DNA of 64,000 nt, taken from Trichopria drosophilae. Its lineage: Eukaryota > Arthropoda > Insecta > Hymenoptera > Diapriidae. Position numbers and translations under genes: made by a program. The notes below the pieces were generated by a model, which was given only the letters and a program-made list of their open reading frames with translations, was not told where the DNA came from and ran no database searches. The stretch lies in the NCBI GenBank assembly GCA_030407085.1, contig CM059584.1, positions 305,501 through 369,500 of the forward strand, read 5' to 3'. Below are positions 1-11,816 of this stretch, piece by piece (within the stretch, counting starts at the first letter, position 1; the number at the start of each line of letters is the position of its first letter).

Positions 1-3
1 TGC

Positions 4-146
4 TAAAACGTTTTTAGAATGTTCCAGAAACGTTCTTAAAACGTCATATGTCTGCAACTTTTACGGTACGTTTTATAAATGTTTCATCCATGTTGCAGAC
101 ATTTAACGTTTCAGGAACGTTTCTGGAACGTTCTAAAAACATTTTA
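4..146. repeat. Short foldback repeat built on AACGTT
   Basis: Two 55-nt arms (4-58 and 92-146) are inverted copies with only a handful of mismatches, separated by a 33-nt loop. The arms repeat the self-complementary word AACGTT and close variants many times. It lies in the SCAP intron and looks like a non-autonomous foldback element; no coding capacity is seen. Confidence 0.7.
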
Positions 147-834
147 GAAACATTCGGGACTTTCGTGCCCGTTGGGAAGTGTGTCTCACGGATTCGATTC
201 AAAGGCCAACATAATTAGTATTAATTGGCCTTTAAACTTGGTGCCGCAAAGCATAAGAAACAAAATGACGACTCATGTATGACAGAAAATCGAAAAAATC
301 CAGAATCATGGATTTCAAAAATTCAATATTACGGATGACTATTTTTAAATTATTTTGTATTTGGTTCAAATTTATTACTAGTGGATTTTTAAGATACGAG
401 TTTTAAGTAATATTAATATAGTATTAAAAAGGCGACGAATCTTTGGAAATAATTGATAATAAAATATCATGGTACCAATTTATAGCTACCAATTTAACTC
501 CATTAAAAAAACTGTTCAAAATACCACCGCCATTTTCGAGTCGCCATTTTTTTCAGATTTAAAAGCCGACTTCGGAGACTTAGAATTCTTAGTTCCATTT
601 TATGCCGCATTCTTAGCAGAGCAGTTTAGATAAACAAGCGAAATGTAGTCAATGCCTATCTTATTAGTAATATGTGGTAAAAGACCAATGACAGTGAATA
701 GTAAGACTTAACTTTTTCACTTCATAAACAGTAGGAATACTTACCTTGTAAGAACATTTCAATCTGATTCAAGTGCACCTTCAAAATACGATTGTTACTA
801 TTAATTAATAACATTTAATTATTTTGATTTATAA
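147..834. other. SCAP intron, no gene recognised
   Basis: A+T-rich intronic sequence. Around 525-550 there are two CGCCATTTT words like those in the ATGGCGG-rich repeats elsewhere in the window, so part of it may be a decayed repeat. Nothing else is recognised. Confidence 0.5.
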
Positions 835-1675
835 TTAACCCATTAATGCCTGGATGTCCAAATATCGTACAGTAACTTTGAGCTAAAATCTTTTAATGAA
901 ATCGCGGAAATTTCTATTTGGCATAAGTTGTTTTAGACGTTTTCGGATGTGCTCTACACGATGCGACCATTTAGAAAACTGAAAAATTTCATTTTGTATT
1001 GTTTTTTGATAAATTTATATAAAAAATGGCGTTTTTTACGAGATTTTTTCGTAGAAAATCACCATTTTTGAACAGGAAATATATGTTTATCACATTATAA
1101 TTAATTAAAAACGTGTCATTAGTGTTTGTACTAACAACTATGGATGTAGATTTTTTTTCAAATTTTTTTTTCCAAAAATAGGAAGCTTTCGAATGCAACA
1201 AATTTTGCCATTTTTAATTTTCCATTTCTGACAGAAGAATTGTAATCAGCATCCTCCAAAACTCGGAATAGACACTTTTGTGAATAATCGGGTATTGTAA
1301 TAGTGAAAAAAAACTGAACAACACTGATAATGCCCGCGCTAGTGATATTTTTTGCATTCCAAAGCTTCCTTTGGAAAAAAAATTTCGAAAAAATCTACAT
1401 CAATAGTTTGTTGGTACAAACACTAATGACGTTTTTAATTAATTTTAATATGATAAACATATATTTTCTGTTAAAAAATGCCATTCTTTATATAAATTCA
1501 TCAAAAAACAATACGAAATGAAATTTTTCACTTTTCTAAATGGTCGCATCGTGTAGAGCACACCCGAAAACGTCTAGAACAACTTATGCCAAATAGAAAT
1601 TACGGCGATTGCATTAAAAGATCTTAGCTCAAAGTTACCGTACGATTTTTGGACATTCAGGCATTAATGGGTTAA
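835..1675. mobile_element. TTAA-flanked inverted-repeat element (piggyBac-type MITE)
   Basis: The element starts TTAACCCATTAATGCC and ends with the inverse, GGCATTAATGGGTTAA. The arms (about 835-1200 and 1352-1675) are long inverted copies; both contain, for example, the conserved block around the CACGATGCGACC word. The small ORFs at 989-1201 (minus) and 1330-1521 (plus) are the two arms read in opposite directions and give related peptides. A TTAA duplication followed by CCC/GGG ends is typical of piggyBac-family transposons; assignment to that superfamily is inferred. No transposase is present. It shares its terminal word with the larger element at 10161-11613. Confidence 0.65.
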
Positions 1676-2105
1676 TAAAATGATTTTGGCCCAACAAACG
1701 TATAGCTCCAAAACAGAAGAGCCAAAACGTTCGTTCCATGTCCAGCATCCGAAGAAATAGTACATTTAACCAGAATTTAATGATTAATTTAACCCAAAAT
1801 GTTAGTAACGTAAAGAAACTGTTCTGATAATCTATTTTAGTTAATTGACAGTAAATTCTTGTATTATCAGAAAAACGTTAACAAAAAATTTTTTGTTATT
1901 TCAAAACATTTTGAAATTCCAAAATTCAAAATCTCTTCTCTTTTTTAGAATTAATTATAACTATGCAAAGCTTTCATAAAGTTGAGTTAGGAGTGACAAA
2001 ATGATATGAGCAAAATATAAAGAATGCTTCTCGTGAATGTATTCAACAAAATGTGATCCATTTTCAAAATCCGCATTTTTTAAAAGTGTTGTTCATTATT
2101 TTTTC
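1676..2105. other. SCAP intron between two foldback elements
   Basis: A+T-rich sequence separating two TTAA-bounded elements. No coding or structured feature is recognised. Confidence 0.45.
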
Positions 2106-3605
2106 TTAACCCGTTTCCGCCCAAAATGCCGTAAATTTCACTACATTTTAAACGTCACTTTTCTTATAGAAACTAACCATAAATAATTCTGAATATTTAG
2201 ATTCTATAGTTTTCAACCCTCCTCTTTCCGAATCCGAAGTCCGTTTTTCACTAGGAGCAACCATTTTTTAAATATGGCGGCAAAAAGGCAAAAAAATAGA
2301 GAAAATTTCGATTTTTGGATCGGTTTTTCATGTTTTTCAATAGGTTTGCGCTGACCGATCATTCCAAAAACCTGGATCTGGTGGCATAATGAGTTTGACT
2401 AAAAGTTGACATGATCAGATATGGAAAATATAAGATGGCGGATCCAAGATGGCAGATTTTTCGCCGAATTTTGTGTTTTTATAGCATTTCCGACATTATT
2501 AGCTATTTATAAATATTGCGGTACACTTATTATTGATTTATGCAATCATCTTCAGTATCTAACAGTATCTTCTATCCAATACTCGAAATTCAAAATGGCG
2601 GTTCCAAGATGGCCGACTGAAATGCAAAAAAATTTCTTGATCCAGATGAAACTGACTACTCGTGAGTTTTCGAGGTCTTAGATTACGATTATGACATTTG
2701 ATTTTCATAATTAAAAATGGCGGACCCAAAATGGCGGACGAAATGAAAATGGTTACTCGGGGGTTTTATATTATATAGTTCACAATTATAGAAGTCTTAT
2801 AAAATTAATTTTATTGTGTTTTTATCATTTGTTAGCCATGGTTTTTCATGTTTCAAACTCTCACCACGTGGATGGCAATGATTGTAGAGAATCTTATATT
2901 TTTTTTTGTATTTTCTTATTTTATTTGCTTGTTTTGCATTTTTATTTTTTCTTTTATAAATTTTTCTTCTTAGATTTTGTATTCTACCATAAATTATTAA
3001 TTTGTATGTTTTATTGCAAAACAGTTTTTGCAGTAATATAATTTACAATTAAGACTTATAATTGCGAACTATATAATATAAAACCCCCGAGCAACCATTT
3101 TCATTTCGGACATGCAACGTTTTGTATTTTCGTCCGCCATTTTGGGTCCGCCATTTTAATTATGAAAATCAAATGTCATAATCGTAATCTGCGACCTCGA
3201 AAACTCACGAGTAGTCAGTTTCATCTGGATCAAGAAATTTTTTTGCGTTTCAGCCGGCCATCTTGGAACCGACATTTTGAATTTCGAGTATTGGATAGAA
3301 GATACTGTACAATTCTTATAAATAGCTAACACAATATTTATAAATAGCTAATAATGTCGGAAATGCTATAAAAACACGAAATTCGGCGAAAAATCTGCCA
3401 TCTTGGATCCGCCATCTTATATTTTGCATATCTGATCATGTCAACTTTTAGTCAAACTAGCGAAAAACGGACTTCGGATTCGGAAAGAGGAGGGTTGAAA
3501 ACTATAGAATCTAAATATTCAGAATTATTCATAGTTAGTTTCTATAAGAAAAGTGACGATTAAAATGTAGTGAAATTTACGGTATTTTGGGCGGAAAGGG
3601 GTTAA
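2106..3605. mobile_element. 1.5-kb TTAA-flanked foldback element with ATGGCGG motifs
   Basis: It begins TTAACCCGTTTCCGCCC and ends in the near-inverse, GGGCGGAAAGGGGTTAA. The arms (about 2106-2815 and 3035-3605) are inverted copies over most of their length; the right arm lacks roughly 140 bp found in the left arm at about 2265-2400. The word ATGGCGG (or CCGCCAT) occurs repeatedly, for example near 2433, 2594, 2717, 2734, 3135, 3150 and 3411. The ends fit a piggyBac-type non-autonomous element. The ORF at 2421-2681 is arm sequence, not a gene. The element ends 88 bp before the SCAP exon. Confidence 0.7.
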
Positions 3606-3693
3606 ATCTGCGGTTTAATCTTTTAACATCTAAAATAGAATGTAAAATAACAAGGGTTTCCAAATTTGAATAATTTGATTTCTTGGATTTCAG

Positions 3694-3873
3694 GGATCTC
3701 TGTTAGTCTGGGACGTGAGGACAGGCGAGCCTATTCGAGAAGTAAGACTGGGCCACAAGGATAGTTGTGTCTTTGTGAAGCAGATGCTAACGTTGCGCGA
3801 TAGTATCGTCTGCGACTATGGTCGACAACTCAGGATAGTTCGGTTTCCCCTAGTATCCGATAAGATGGACTGA
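3694..3873 (+). CDS. SCAP: SREBP cleavage-activating protein (SCAP), last coding exon
   Basis: SCAP is the ER/Golgi sterol sensor that escorts SREBP transcription factors for proteolytic activation; its cytosolic C-terminal WD40 domain binds SREBP. Only the last exon is present: 59 codons and a TGA stop. It follows a good acceptor (pyrimidine tract, TTTCAG ending at 3693). It encodes one WD40 blade (LLVWDVRTGEPIREVRLG) followed by a terminal strand region ending in IVCDYGRQLRIVRFPLVSDK, M, D. Vertebrate SCAP ends in a very similar pattern (IVCNFGSEL... then V-P-S-V-L-E-K-L-D), which is the basis for the name. The rest of the gene lies upstream of the window. Codon use is visibly richer in G+C than the surroundings, consistent with real coding sequence. 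A generic WD40 protein is the alternative, but the terminal match makes SCAP much more likely. Confidence 0.82.
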   Translation, partial: GSLLVWDVRTGEPIREVRLGHKDSCVFVKQMLTLRDSIVCDYGRQLRIVRFPLVSDKMD

Positions 3874-4749
3874 GTTATCACCGCGTACACGAGAAATCGT
3901 ATACTTTGATCTCTGGGCGAAACCGAGGCGCGAACAAAAGTCTCAGGCTACGAAGTCCGGGTCGAAGAAACTAACGATTCGTCATTTAAAAAATTAGCCG
4001 CCACAAGTACAATTCACTAATTAGCAGTACAGATTGACTAGCGATAACTGTTGAGTAGCAAAGTTAGCTGGGAAACGTATTGCTTAGTATTATTTCCTAT
4101 CTTTTGAAAGTATTTGTAACATTTTAATTCCACCTCAGGTGAGTAACGAACGAAGCTTTGAAGTTTCCGATAGTTTTAAGGTTAACTTCCAATAATTTCG
4201 ATTGCAATGACGAATCCCTTCGGCCCGTTCATTTATTCCTGTAGGCTGTGCAACCAACTCGAAACATTGTTGGGCCATTCTCCGAGTTCTCAACGACACG
4301 AGACATTCGGATGAGCCATTTCTAGCTTTGGACCAGTTTATTCCATGTGGGAATTGTAACAATGACGGTTATTGGAGAATCGTTGATAGTGTCTTCAACT
4401 TCTTTCATCTGTTTGCTATATTCGTCTACGCAGACCTATGGTTTTGATTACTCATTAAGGAATGTGTATTAAATAATTTTTACAAACCTGTTTTATTTCA
4501 GATAACAACTGTTTTATTTGCAAGTTTTATGGACTAATAAAGTCTATTTGTATACGAATCGAGATGTATTTAACGTTAATACGTGTTTTGTACAGATTTT
4601 ATGTTCCATTTCTAAATATATATTTACGTACATTTTATTCGTTGCAAAAGATTTTAAGACCGGAACAATGGTAATACCTCGATTGCCATACAATTATGAA
4701 ATATATTTTTGTATTTGTAGAAAGCTTGATACTGTTTTTCTTTAATAAA
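3874..4749 (+). other. SCAP 3' untranslated region with poly(A) signals
   Basis: Sequence after the SCAP stop is moderately G+C-rich to about 4.4 kb and then A+T-rich. AATAAA signals occur at 4536-4541 and 4744-4749 (a third is near 4798). The end of the UTR is inferred from these signals; the small ORFs here have no recognisable product. Confidence 0.5.
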
Positions 4750-6281
4750 CTCGCGAAGTGCCTTTCTGTGTACTTCTAATAATCTCGGCATTATGAAAAT
4801 AAACAATCACCTAAAATATAAAATGTTTTCTGAATTTCAGTTTTTTGCGATATTTTTGCGAAAATAACAGTTGGAATTAATTGCAGAAATTTGGAAAATA
4901 TTTAAAATTATATTATTTATTATATGTAGCTATACTAATTGGGATATTAATCGTTACTTTTTTTAGTAGCGAACAAAAATGTTTTTAAATTTTTATTAAT
5001 TCGTTAATTTGCACAATTCGTTAGAATATCACTAAAAATGACAAATTCTACGTACAAAAAACGAGGATATATACGATAGGGATTAATGTAGCTAAAATAG
5101 CCGATATAAAGCAACAATTGAAGTAAAATTCATATTAGAAGTAGAATAAATTTTGTATTCAAATGTTTCAAAATATTTTAATTCGATAATTAGTAATTAC
5201 TATAAACATTTTTTTAATATGCAAATTTGATATTTAAAATTGTTAAATCTCATTCTTATTTTTATTAATTAAATTTTTTTTGCTAAAGAATAATATTTTT
5301 TTTATTAAAAGTACGTTTTAACTTTATTAATGTGTACAAATTTTTTACTTAAGTCACTAATAAATGGCGCAATAAATTAAGTAGATCATTAATGTAAAAA
5401 ATTGCATGTACAAATCTATATCAGAATTTTTTCGGACGATGAAAGGAAGTTCGAGAAACATCAACGTATTTAAGAATTTCGCGGTTATGTGTTGCATGTA
5501 AATCACGTGCGAACTATAGAACGTCAAGATGAAAGATTTTTTTTTAGCGTATAAAATCGTCACAAGTCGACTTCCACAAACCAAAGTGAAACGTTTCAAA
5601 GGTATTGTAAAATCGTAATTGATGTTATGCAATTTTTCTTTAAATCTGGAAGAAAATGTTCCAAATGAATTTTTTAAAAAGTTTTATGCTTCACTGGACT
5701 GATCGTCAGGATAAAACACAATTGAATTCCGTTAAACAAAACGGATTTCTGAAGCTATTTTGTGCGTAAAATTCGAGGTTAGAGTTATCTCGTAATCTCA
5801 GGATTTTAAGAATTTTAGGTTATGTGCAGGATGTTACATCATTGATTGGAAGAACTGTTGTATTCTTTACTTAACCTCAAAATAGCAAAAGAATGCTTTT
5901 TTCGATTACATAACCTCAAAAAAAAAAATCATATTTTGAGTACATTAATTTTAACTAGTGATTGTACGCATAAATTTACTTCGGCATTGACGCACAGCTT
6001 CTAAAAACATTGTTGATCTGTGTAATCTTCTTTACGCAGAATTTAAAATGACTTCTTTCAGAGTGTGAAGCTTTTTAGTACCATCTGAACAATCACCTAT
6101 AAACTGTTTCGAATGCAAATAATTCAAAAGATGCATAAGAAAAAAAGTAGCTTAAGAATTGATCATTGAAAAAAGTAAATTTATTACAAATTTTAAAAAA
6201 TGGTTGCTGATTAAACAGTTGAATACTTGACTTGTTGCAAATTTATCGAATGCTCTTAAGAAAATCATAATTTCATTATTT
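4750..6281. other. Intergenic, nothing recognised
   Basis: Very A+T-rich. The 91-codon minus-strand ORF at 5357-5632 has no recognisable domain and no coding-like composition. Confidence 0.5.
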
Positions 6282-6299
6282 TTACAGTGAACGTACGAG
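6282..6299 (+). repeat. 18-nt word shared with 32877-32894
   Basis: TTACAGTGAACGTACGAG here is found exactly, in reverse complement, at 32877-32894. An 18-mer match is unlikely by chance in 64 kb and suggests the end of a dispersed repeat; flanking homology is not obvious. Confidence 0.5.
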
Positions 6300-7000
6300 T
6301 GCCTTCGCTGCAAAGACTGCAGCAGAATTCGACTTGCTTTAAATTTGTAAACTTAAATGTTTTCGGCGTCAGGAACGTAGACAATTTTCACCTTATTTTC
6401 TCTGTTCTGATAAATTTTATCTAAAGTTTTATCAAACACAGAAACTAAAATAAAAACAAGTTAGTGTTAAATATTGCTATAATTTTGTTTACTTGTTTAT
6501 ACTTTATGTTGTGTTTGATACAATTAAATATCAAAAGTTGTTTGATCTTTTCTAATGTTTTATATGCAAAGTAAATCGCATGTGAATAACGTTTTAGTTT
6601 TTAATGTACTTTTTCAGATTTCATCGTCAAAATACTATCTATTATTTTGAAAATTAAATATTTAAGTCCCATGTAACTATTTTACGACTCTGAACTAGTT
6701 TTTTTCAACAATCACAACTCGTTACATTTTATTAGTGTAAATAAATTGTTTTTTTATTATATAGCAGTCTTTTAACATCAATAAAACATATTTTTTTAGT
6801 AATATGTTATTTAGTAATTAATTAGAATTTTTTAAAATACATTTAACTGCAATACTAAATATGTTTAGAACAAATGGTTAAACAGAATGTATTTTTTGTA
6901 TTCATTGTATTCATCAATTTCAACAGAACTAACGAAATGTCAATTTTGTTTCGCGAATGTAAGGAAGAAACTTTCATTTTAAACTGCCTTTTTTGAAAAT
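6300..7000. other. Intergenic, nothing recognised
   Basis: A+T-rich spacer between the shared 18-mer and the CpG-rich block. No gene or repeat is recognised. Confidence 0.45.
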
Positions 7001-7313
7001 TTGTCCGCTTCTGATAAACGTAAACGTTTTAAATTGGCAATATACGTTTTGAAAATAGAATACATGAATTTTAAGCGAGTCGAATTCGGACCTGATAACA
7101 ATGCAATTATTGTAAAGTGTAAATGTGTAATAACGAACGTCCGCAGCGGCGATATTTTCGATGGGGCGACGAACGCCTTGAAATACTGTAAAGGTTTTCG
7201 AGTTTTTCGGCGTTGCGATAAAACGCCGGCAATGTATATTTCAATAAATGTGGAAAGATCGTTGTACAAAGTCGGGCCGATCGTGTGTTTGTGCGTGAGA
7301 GTCGTGTACGCAG
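7001..7313 (+). other. CpG-rich block, possible 5' exon of an unidentified transcript
   Basis: About 22 CpGs fall in roughly 190 bp (7121-7313), in sharp contrast to the flanks. The block ends at a consensus splice donor (CAG|GTGAGAA, exon end 7313). A convincing acceptor (pyrimidine-rich tract ending TTGCAG at 7728) follows 415 bp later. It is open in one plus-strand frame throughout (ATG at 7001), but the peptide resembles no family I know and other frames are also partly open, so an untranslated first exon or promoter is as likely as coding. It could belong to a noncoding RNA or be a distant 5' exon of a downstream gene. Confidence 0.3.
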
Positions 7314-8115
7314 GTGAGAAATAGCAAATACGCGAGAGTCTGTGCCTTTTGGATTTTTCGGTAGACTTCGTGGAAATATTAAATATCGGTGGAAGTTTGA
7401 GAATGACAGAGAAAACATTTATGCAATTATAAGAAATTGATTATCACGTAAAATTTTGTTTGCGAAATTAGAAAATTAAAATTAATCGCGACATTTTTGT
7501 GTACCATTCGTCAAGAATCGATGGCGTAGTGAAATGTAATTTTCCCACAGCTTGTAAAACGCGAATATTTTGTTGATGCAAGGAAAAATACCGCGAGCAG
7601 AACCATTTTTTACTTTATTCACATTGATAAAAATAAAACGCAAGGAAGAGAGTGTAGACTGAAACTAATTTGAAGACACGATTCCGATAAGCTGTCGTAG
7701 AATTTGTTTCTTCTTTCTTATGTTGCAGGCTCAACGAATCGGTTAGAAATGGAATTTCGTAGATAGTTAATAGCTTCTTTGTATGTTATATTACGCTCTT
7801 GAAACGGATAGTGCAGCTACAAGATCTTCGATTGTCGAGAACAGTAATATAAAAGTGAAAAATAGTTCGTTTTGTAATATAAAGTAGCGTAAGGGTTCCT
7901 GTAAGAAAAAGGAAGGTTATTAAGAGAGATATTTATAAATAAATGCATATGTATATACGTAGTGAATTTTTTGCAAATCATTATGTGCTGGTCACTTCCG
8001 AAACATGAAATTCCTCATTTTAATAAATTATCAGTGCAAGGTTTTACGTTTTACAGGGGCGGAAGAGTACGTAAAATGCTGTTTGGTCCAACTGAGGAAT
8101 ATTTAAGGACGTTTC
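7314..8115. other. Possible intron and second exon of the 7-kb transcript
   Basis: 7314-7728 has plausible donor and acceptor ends. Downstream sequence (7729 onward) has no long open frame. Nothing else is recognised. Confidence 0.25.
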
Positions 8116-8168
8116 TGCGCGAGAAAGAGACAGCTGTATCGCCTTCTCACTCTTTCTCCCAATGCGCA
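8116..8168. repeat. CpG-rich hairpin
   Basis: TGCGC-GAGAAAGAG near the left end pairs with CTCTTTCTC...GCGCA at the right end. The surrounding 8100-8220 segment is unusually G+C-rich and contains GTGGCAACGTTG; the near-inverse CGACGTTGCCAC occurs at about 8749. It could be a promoter-like element or a decayed foldback. Confidence 0.35.
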
Positions 8169-9167
8169 CAAGTCCCACTGCGCCGATCGTGCGATGTGGC
8201 AACGTTGAGAGCTGCTTAAACTACAAAATTCAAATATGGCGCTCTAGACAACTTCCAAGTGATACTCGATCATTTGGTTCTTTCACAAAATATGCCAAAA
8301 TCACAGTATCCTTACAATTTAATTAGTATGAAAAGCCATGAATTTCTAGGTAACGAAGTCAAGATATGAGAGAGCAAACCGAATGTAAAATTTTTATTCG
8401 GCAATCCAAAAACAGGATCAAAAACTCACTCTTATCGATTTCAACACGAATTTAATTTTCTGATGTTGTATTTAAATTAAAAATTGAAATAAAAACATGA
8501 TATTAGAAAATTGAACGAAATGAGGTTACAGACTTTACACCTCAATAACCTCAATTTATTTATTTGCTTCACTGTCGGTTCCGTTGTCCTGTTACATACT
8601 TCAATGTATTAATAAATAAGTACAGTTTTATAATTTATTATTAAAAAAATTAACAATAAACAAATCCGATTACATGCATCTGTTACACAAAAACTATGTG
8701 TCTTGGTAGAGGTGGTAGCACTGGTCTTGGCTCAGCTGCGAACGAATGCGACGTTGCCACTGCTTCCCGCTCCTTGATAGTTCCGATCGAAAAAGCCGTT
8801 CATTGCATACTTTGCACAAGGATATTTCAAAATCTAATATTGAATGCCCTATAGAATTTGTGTTCGTTTTATTTCTTATAGTTTCCCGCATGACATACTA
8901 GTTTTTCAAAAAAATCTATAGACAATTTTTTCCGCAATCTAAGAAAATAGCCGTTTTTCATGGCCTTGGTATAGGGAACACATGTAAAAATCAGAAACTT
9001 TGAAGCTGAATATCTCAAAATCTGATATTGATTCGATACCTCAACTTTCGCCCACATATAAAGTACACTTAAAGTAATCTTTTCGCGAAGTTTCGAGAAA
9101 ATCTGTAGAAAATCGATTTTGGCAGGAACGTCCTTAAATAAGTACATGAAGTGTAAGAGCAACAAGC
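8169..9167. other. Intergenic, no confident gene
   Basis: The G+C-rich patch at 8690-8790 looks coding-like on the minus strand for about 40 codons but matches nothing I recognise. The 8870-9160 region resembles decayed repeat sequence. Confidence 0.35.
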
Positions 9168-9821
9168 TTAACCCTTCGAGTCACACATTTTTCCTTTTAT
9201 CGAATTTAGCTGAAATTTGTTATTCGGGGGTTTTTAAGGTCGCTGATTACGAATCCGAGGTCAATTTTTCGAAATTCAAGAAGACTGATCCAATATGGCG
9301 GACAAAAATTTAAAATATAATTCGATTGGGACAAAATTTTTTACATCTCGATCACCGCCATCTTGAATCAGCCATCTTGGATCCGTCATTTTAAATTTCG
9401 TAAAGCTGACATAGGATTCGCAATCAGCAACCCCGAAAACCCCCTAATACGCATTTTCATCAAAATTGGCGGTTTTTTACATGCTTCTGACCGCCATTTT
9501 TAATTTTATAAATATGACACAGGATTCGTAATCAGCGACCCCAAAAACCTATATACCCCGAACTTCAAGTCATTATCTTTCAAAATAGCGTAAAAAATGA
9601 ATTCGTTCCAAAAAAACATGATTTTTTTGCGTTTCTTTATTTATATAAAGTAAACAATAAACAATTATGTATTTTTAGTCATGTGGATATGTTCTTTAAG
9701 TAATAAGGTAACAGAAAATAGCAAAAAGACCGATCGGAATACGTTAACTTGAACGTAAATAATTAAAATTCAAAGAAATCGAGGTAGTAACGTGTGTTAC
9801 TACTGTGACTCAAAGGGTTAA
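9168..9821. mobile_element. 654-bp TTAA-flanked element with short terminal inverted repeats
   Basis: The left end reads TTAACCCTTCGAGTCACA; the inverse of the right end reads TTAACCCTTTGAGTCACA, a 17/18 match including the TTAA. The interior is not palindromic and includes ATGGCGGAC (about 9295), CCGCCATCTT (about 9356) and CCGCCATTTT (about 9491). The ends fit a piggyBac-type MITE; no transposase is present. Confidence 0.65.
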
Positions 9822-10160
9822 TAATTAAAACAGACACCTAATCAATAGTTCAAATAATCTGTTGTCTATACTAAGAAAATTTCACATAGCGAAATTCCTA
9901 TATTGTCTGAATTAATTAGAATACCTGTAAATTTTCTGGGTAGTATGGGCTTTTTTCATGGAAACGTAGGAATTATCTCAGTGTAGACAAACAACTGTTG
10001 ATCCAGTCAGATTTACAACAAAAGAAAAGAAAACAACGCAAATACAACATATATCGTGAAACAACTCTATGGAGTCAATAGACAGCGGTATTAACTTAAT
10101 TAGTATATAGCAAGTTTTTGAGGTTATTATTTATTAATATCAGACTCTTTTCTAATTTCA

Positions 10161-11613
10161 TTAACCCATTAACGCCGAGGTGATCAGAATTTTTACTAAC
10201 TTTTCAACGTGTTTATTTATTATGTAATCGGACCAAAAAGATAATGCAATACCTTTACTCCGATGCAAAATTTGATGCTCTTTTAGAGTCTGAGCTCAAA
10301 ATTTCAATTAGACACTGAGAAAAAAAAATATGGCCGTTTTAAACGTGAAAAACGTGAAATTTTTCGAAAAAAAAATTTTTTCGCATTTTTTTTCACAATG
10401 ATACCGCAAAGATATCGACTTCCTACTACGATCAGAGGTGATCATGGCACTCGAACATTAAGAGGAATTTTTTTCAGAAAAATTCATCGACGCGTTTTTG
10501 CAAAATGGCGGCGGGAATGAAAAAATTTTATAAAAATCTTAATCTATTGTTTTTTTTAAACTATAAAGTTTAGAAAAAAATTTCTAAGAACAAAAATGTC
10601 TTAAAATTAGTCAAAGAACACTCTCAAATATTTTCAGAATTTTTTGAGATAATTTTTGATTTTCGAAAATTTGAAAAAATCAAATTTTCGAAAAAATGTT
10701 TGAAAAAATTTGTGAGTGTTCCTTGACTAATTTTAAGATTTTTTTGTTCTCAAAAACTTTTTCGTAAAGTATGAAGAAAAACCTTTTTCTTGAATTGTAC
10801 ATAAAATTTTGTTTCTATCTACACGGAGAGACCCAAGGTGTAATTTTCGTACCACCCCCTACATTTGATGAAGGTACTAGAGATTTTGTACCCGAAACGT
10901 ACCAAAGTGTGCACCGAAATCGTCCGAAGTTGTCTCACTATAGCACGGTGAATACGGGACGACGGGACGACGTCCACGCCGTTGTCTCTGGGTAATGCTA
11001 AGAGTAGAAAAACCAATGTATATGCACAGAATCGGCAAGAAAGTAGTCAAGGAACACTTTCAAATTTTTTGAAACATTTTTTCGAAAATTTGATTTTTAA
11101 AATTTGTTGAAAATAAAAAATTATCTCCATAAATTCTGAAAAAAATTGAGAGTGTTCTTTGACTAATTTTAAGACATTTTTGTTCTTAGAAATTTTTGTC
11201 TAAACTTTATAGTTTTAAAAAAAACAATAGATTAAGATTTTTATAACATTTTTTCATTCCCGTCGCCATTTTGCAAAAACGCGTCGATGAATTTTTCTGA
11301 AAAAAATTCCTCTTAATGTTCGAGTGCCATGATCACCTCTGATCATAGTAGAAAGTCGATACCTTTGCGGTATCATTGTGAAAAAAAATGCGAAAAAATA
11401 CTTTTTTCGAAAAATTTCACGTTTTTCACGTTTAAAACGGCCATATTTTTTTTTCTCAGTGTCTAATTGAAATTTTGAGCTCAGATTCTAAAAGAGCATC
11501 AAATTTTGCATAGGAGTAAAGGTATTGCATTATTTTTTTGGTCCGATTACATAAGAAATAAACACGTTGAAAAGTTAGTAAAAATTCTGATCACCTCGGC
11601 GTTAATGGGTTAA
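10161..11613. mobile_element. 1.45-kb TTAA-flanked foldback element
   Basis: The ends are TTAACCCATTAACGCC and its inverse GGCGTTAATGGGTTAA. Inverted arms of nearly 600 bp (10161 to about 10760, about 11040 to 11613) enclose a G+C-richer centre of about 270 bp. The inner part of the left arm (about 10595-10745) is itself palindromic. The overlapping small ORFs at 10771-11016 lie in the centre and match nothing known. It shares its terminal word with the element at 835-1675, so both probably used the same transposase. Confidence 0.7.
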
Positions 11614-11816
11614 TTGCATTAATAAAAAATTCTGACTTTAAACCTTACATTAAAATGTTCGATCTGTAAAATTTTCTATATCAATCTTCAAAGTGTAAAT
11701 GTTGACCGGTATGAAATTTGCAGGGGTTATGTTCATTATCGATTATCGTACGGTAAGCAAACATTGGCAATACTAAAAAAATGGACCGAGCCTAGGAAAT
11801 AAAACAATAATAGTAA

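Noticed and set aside
2421..2681. 86-codon ORF as a gene
   Set aside because: It lies wholly in one arm of an inverted-repeat element and the sequence is repeated in inverted form in the other arm.
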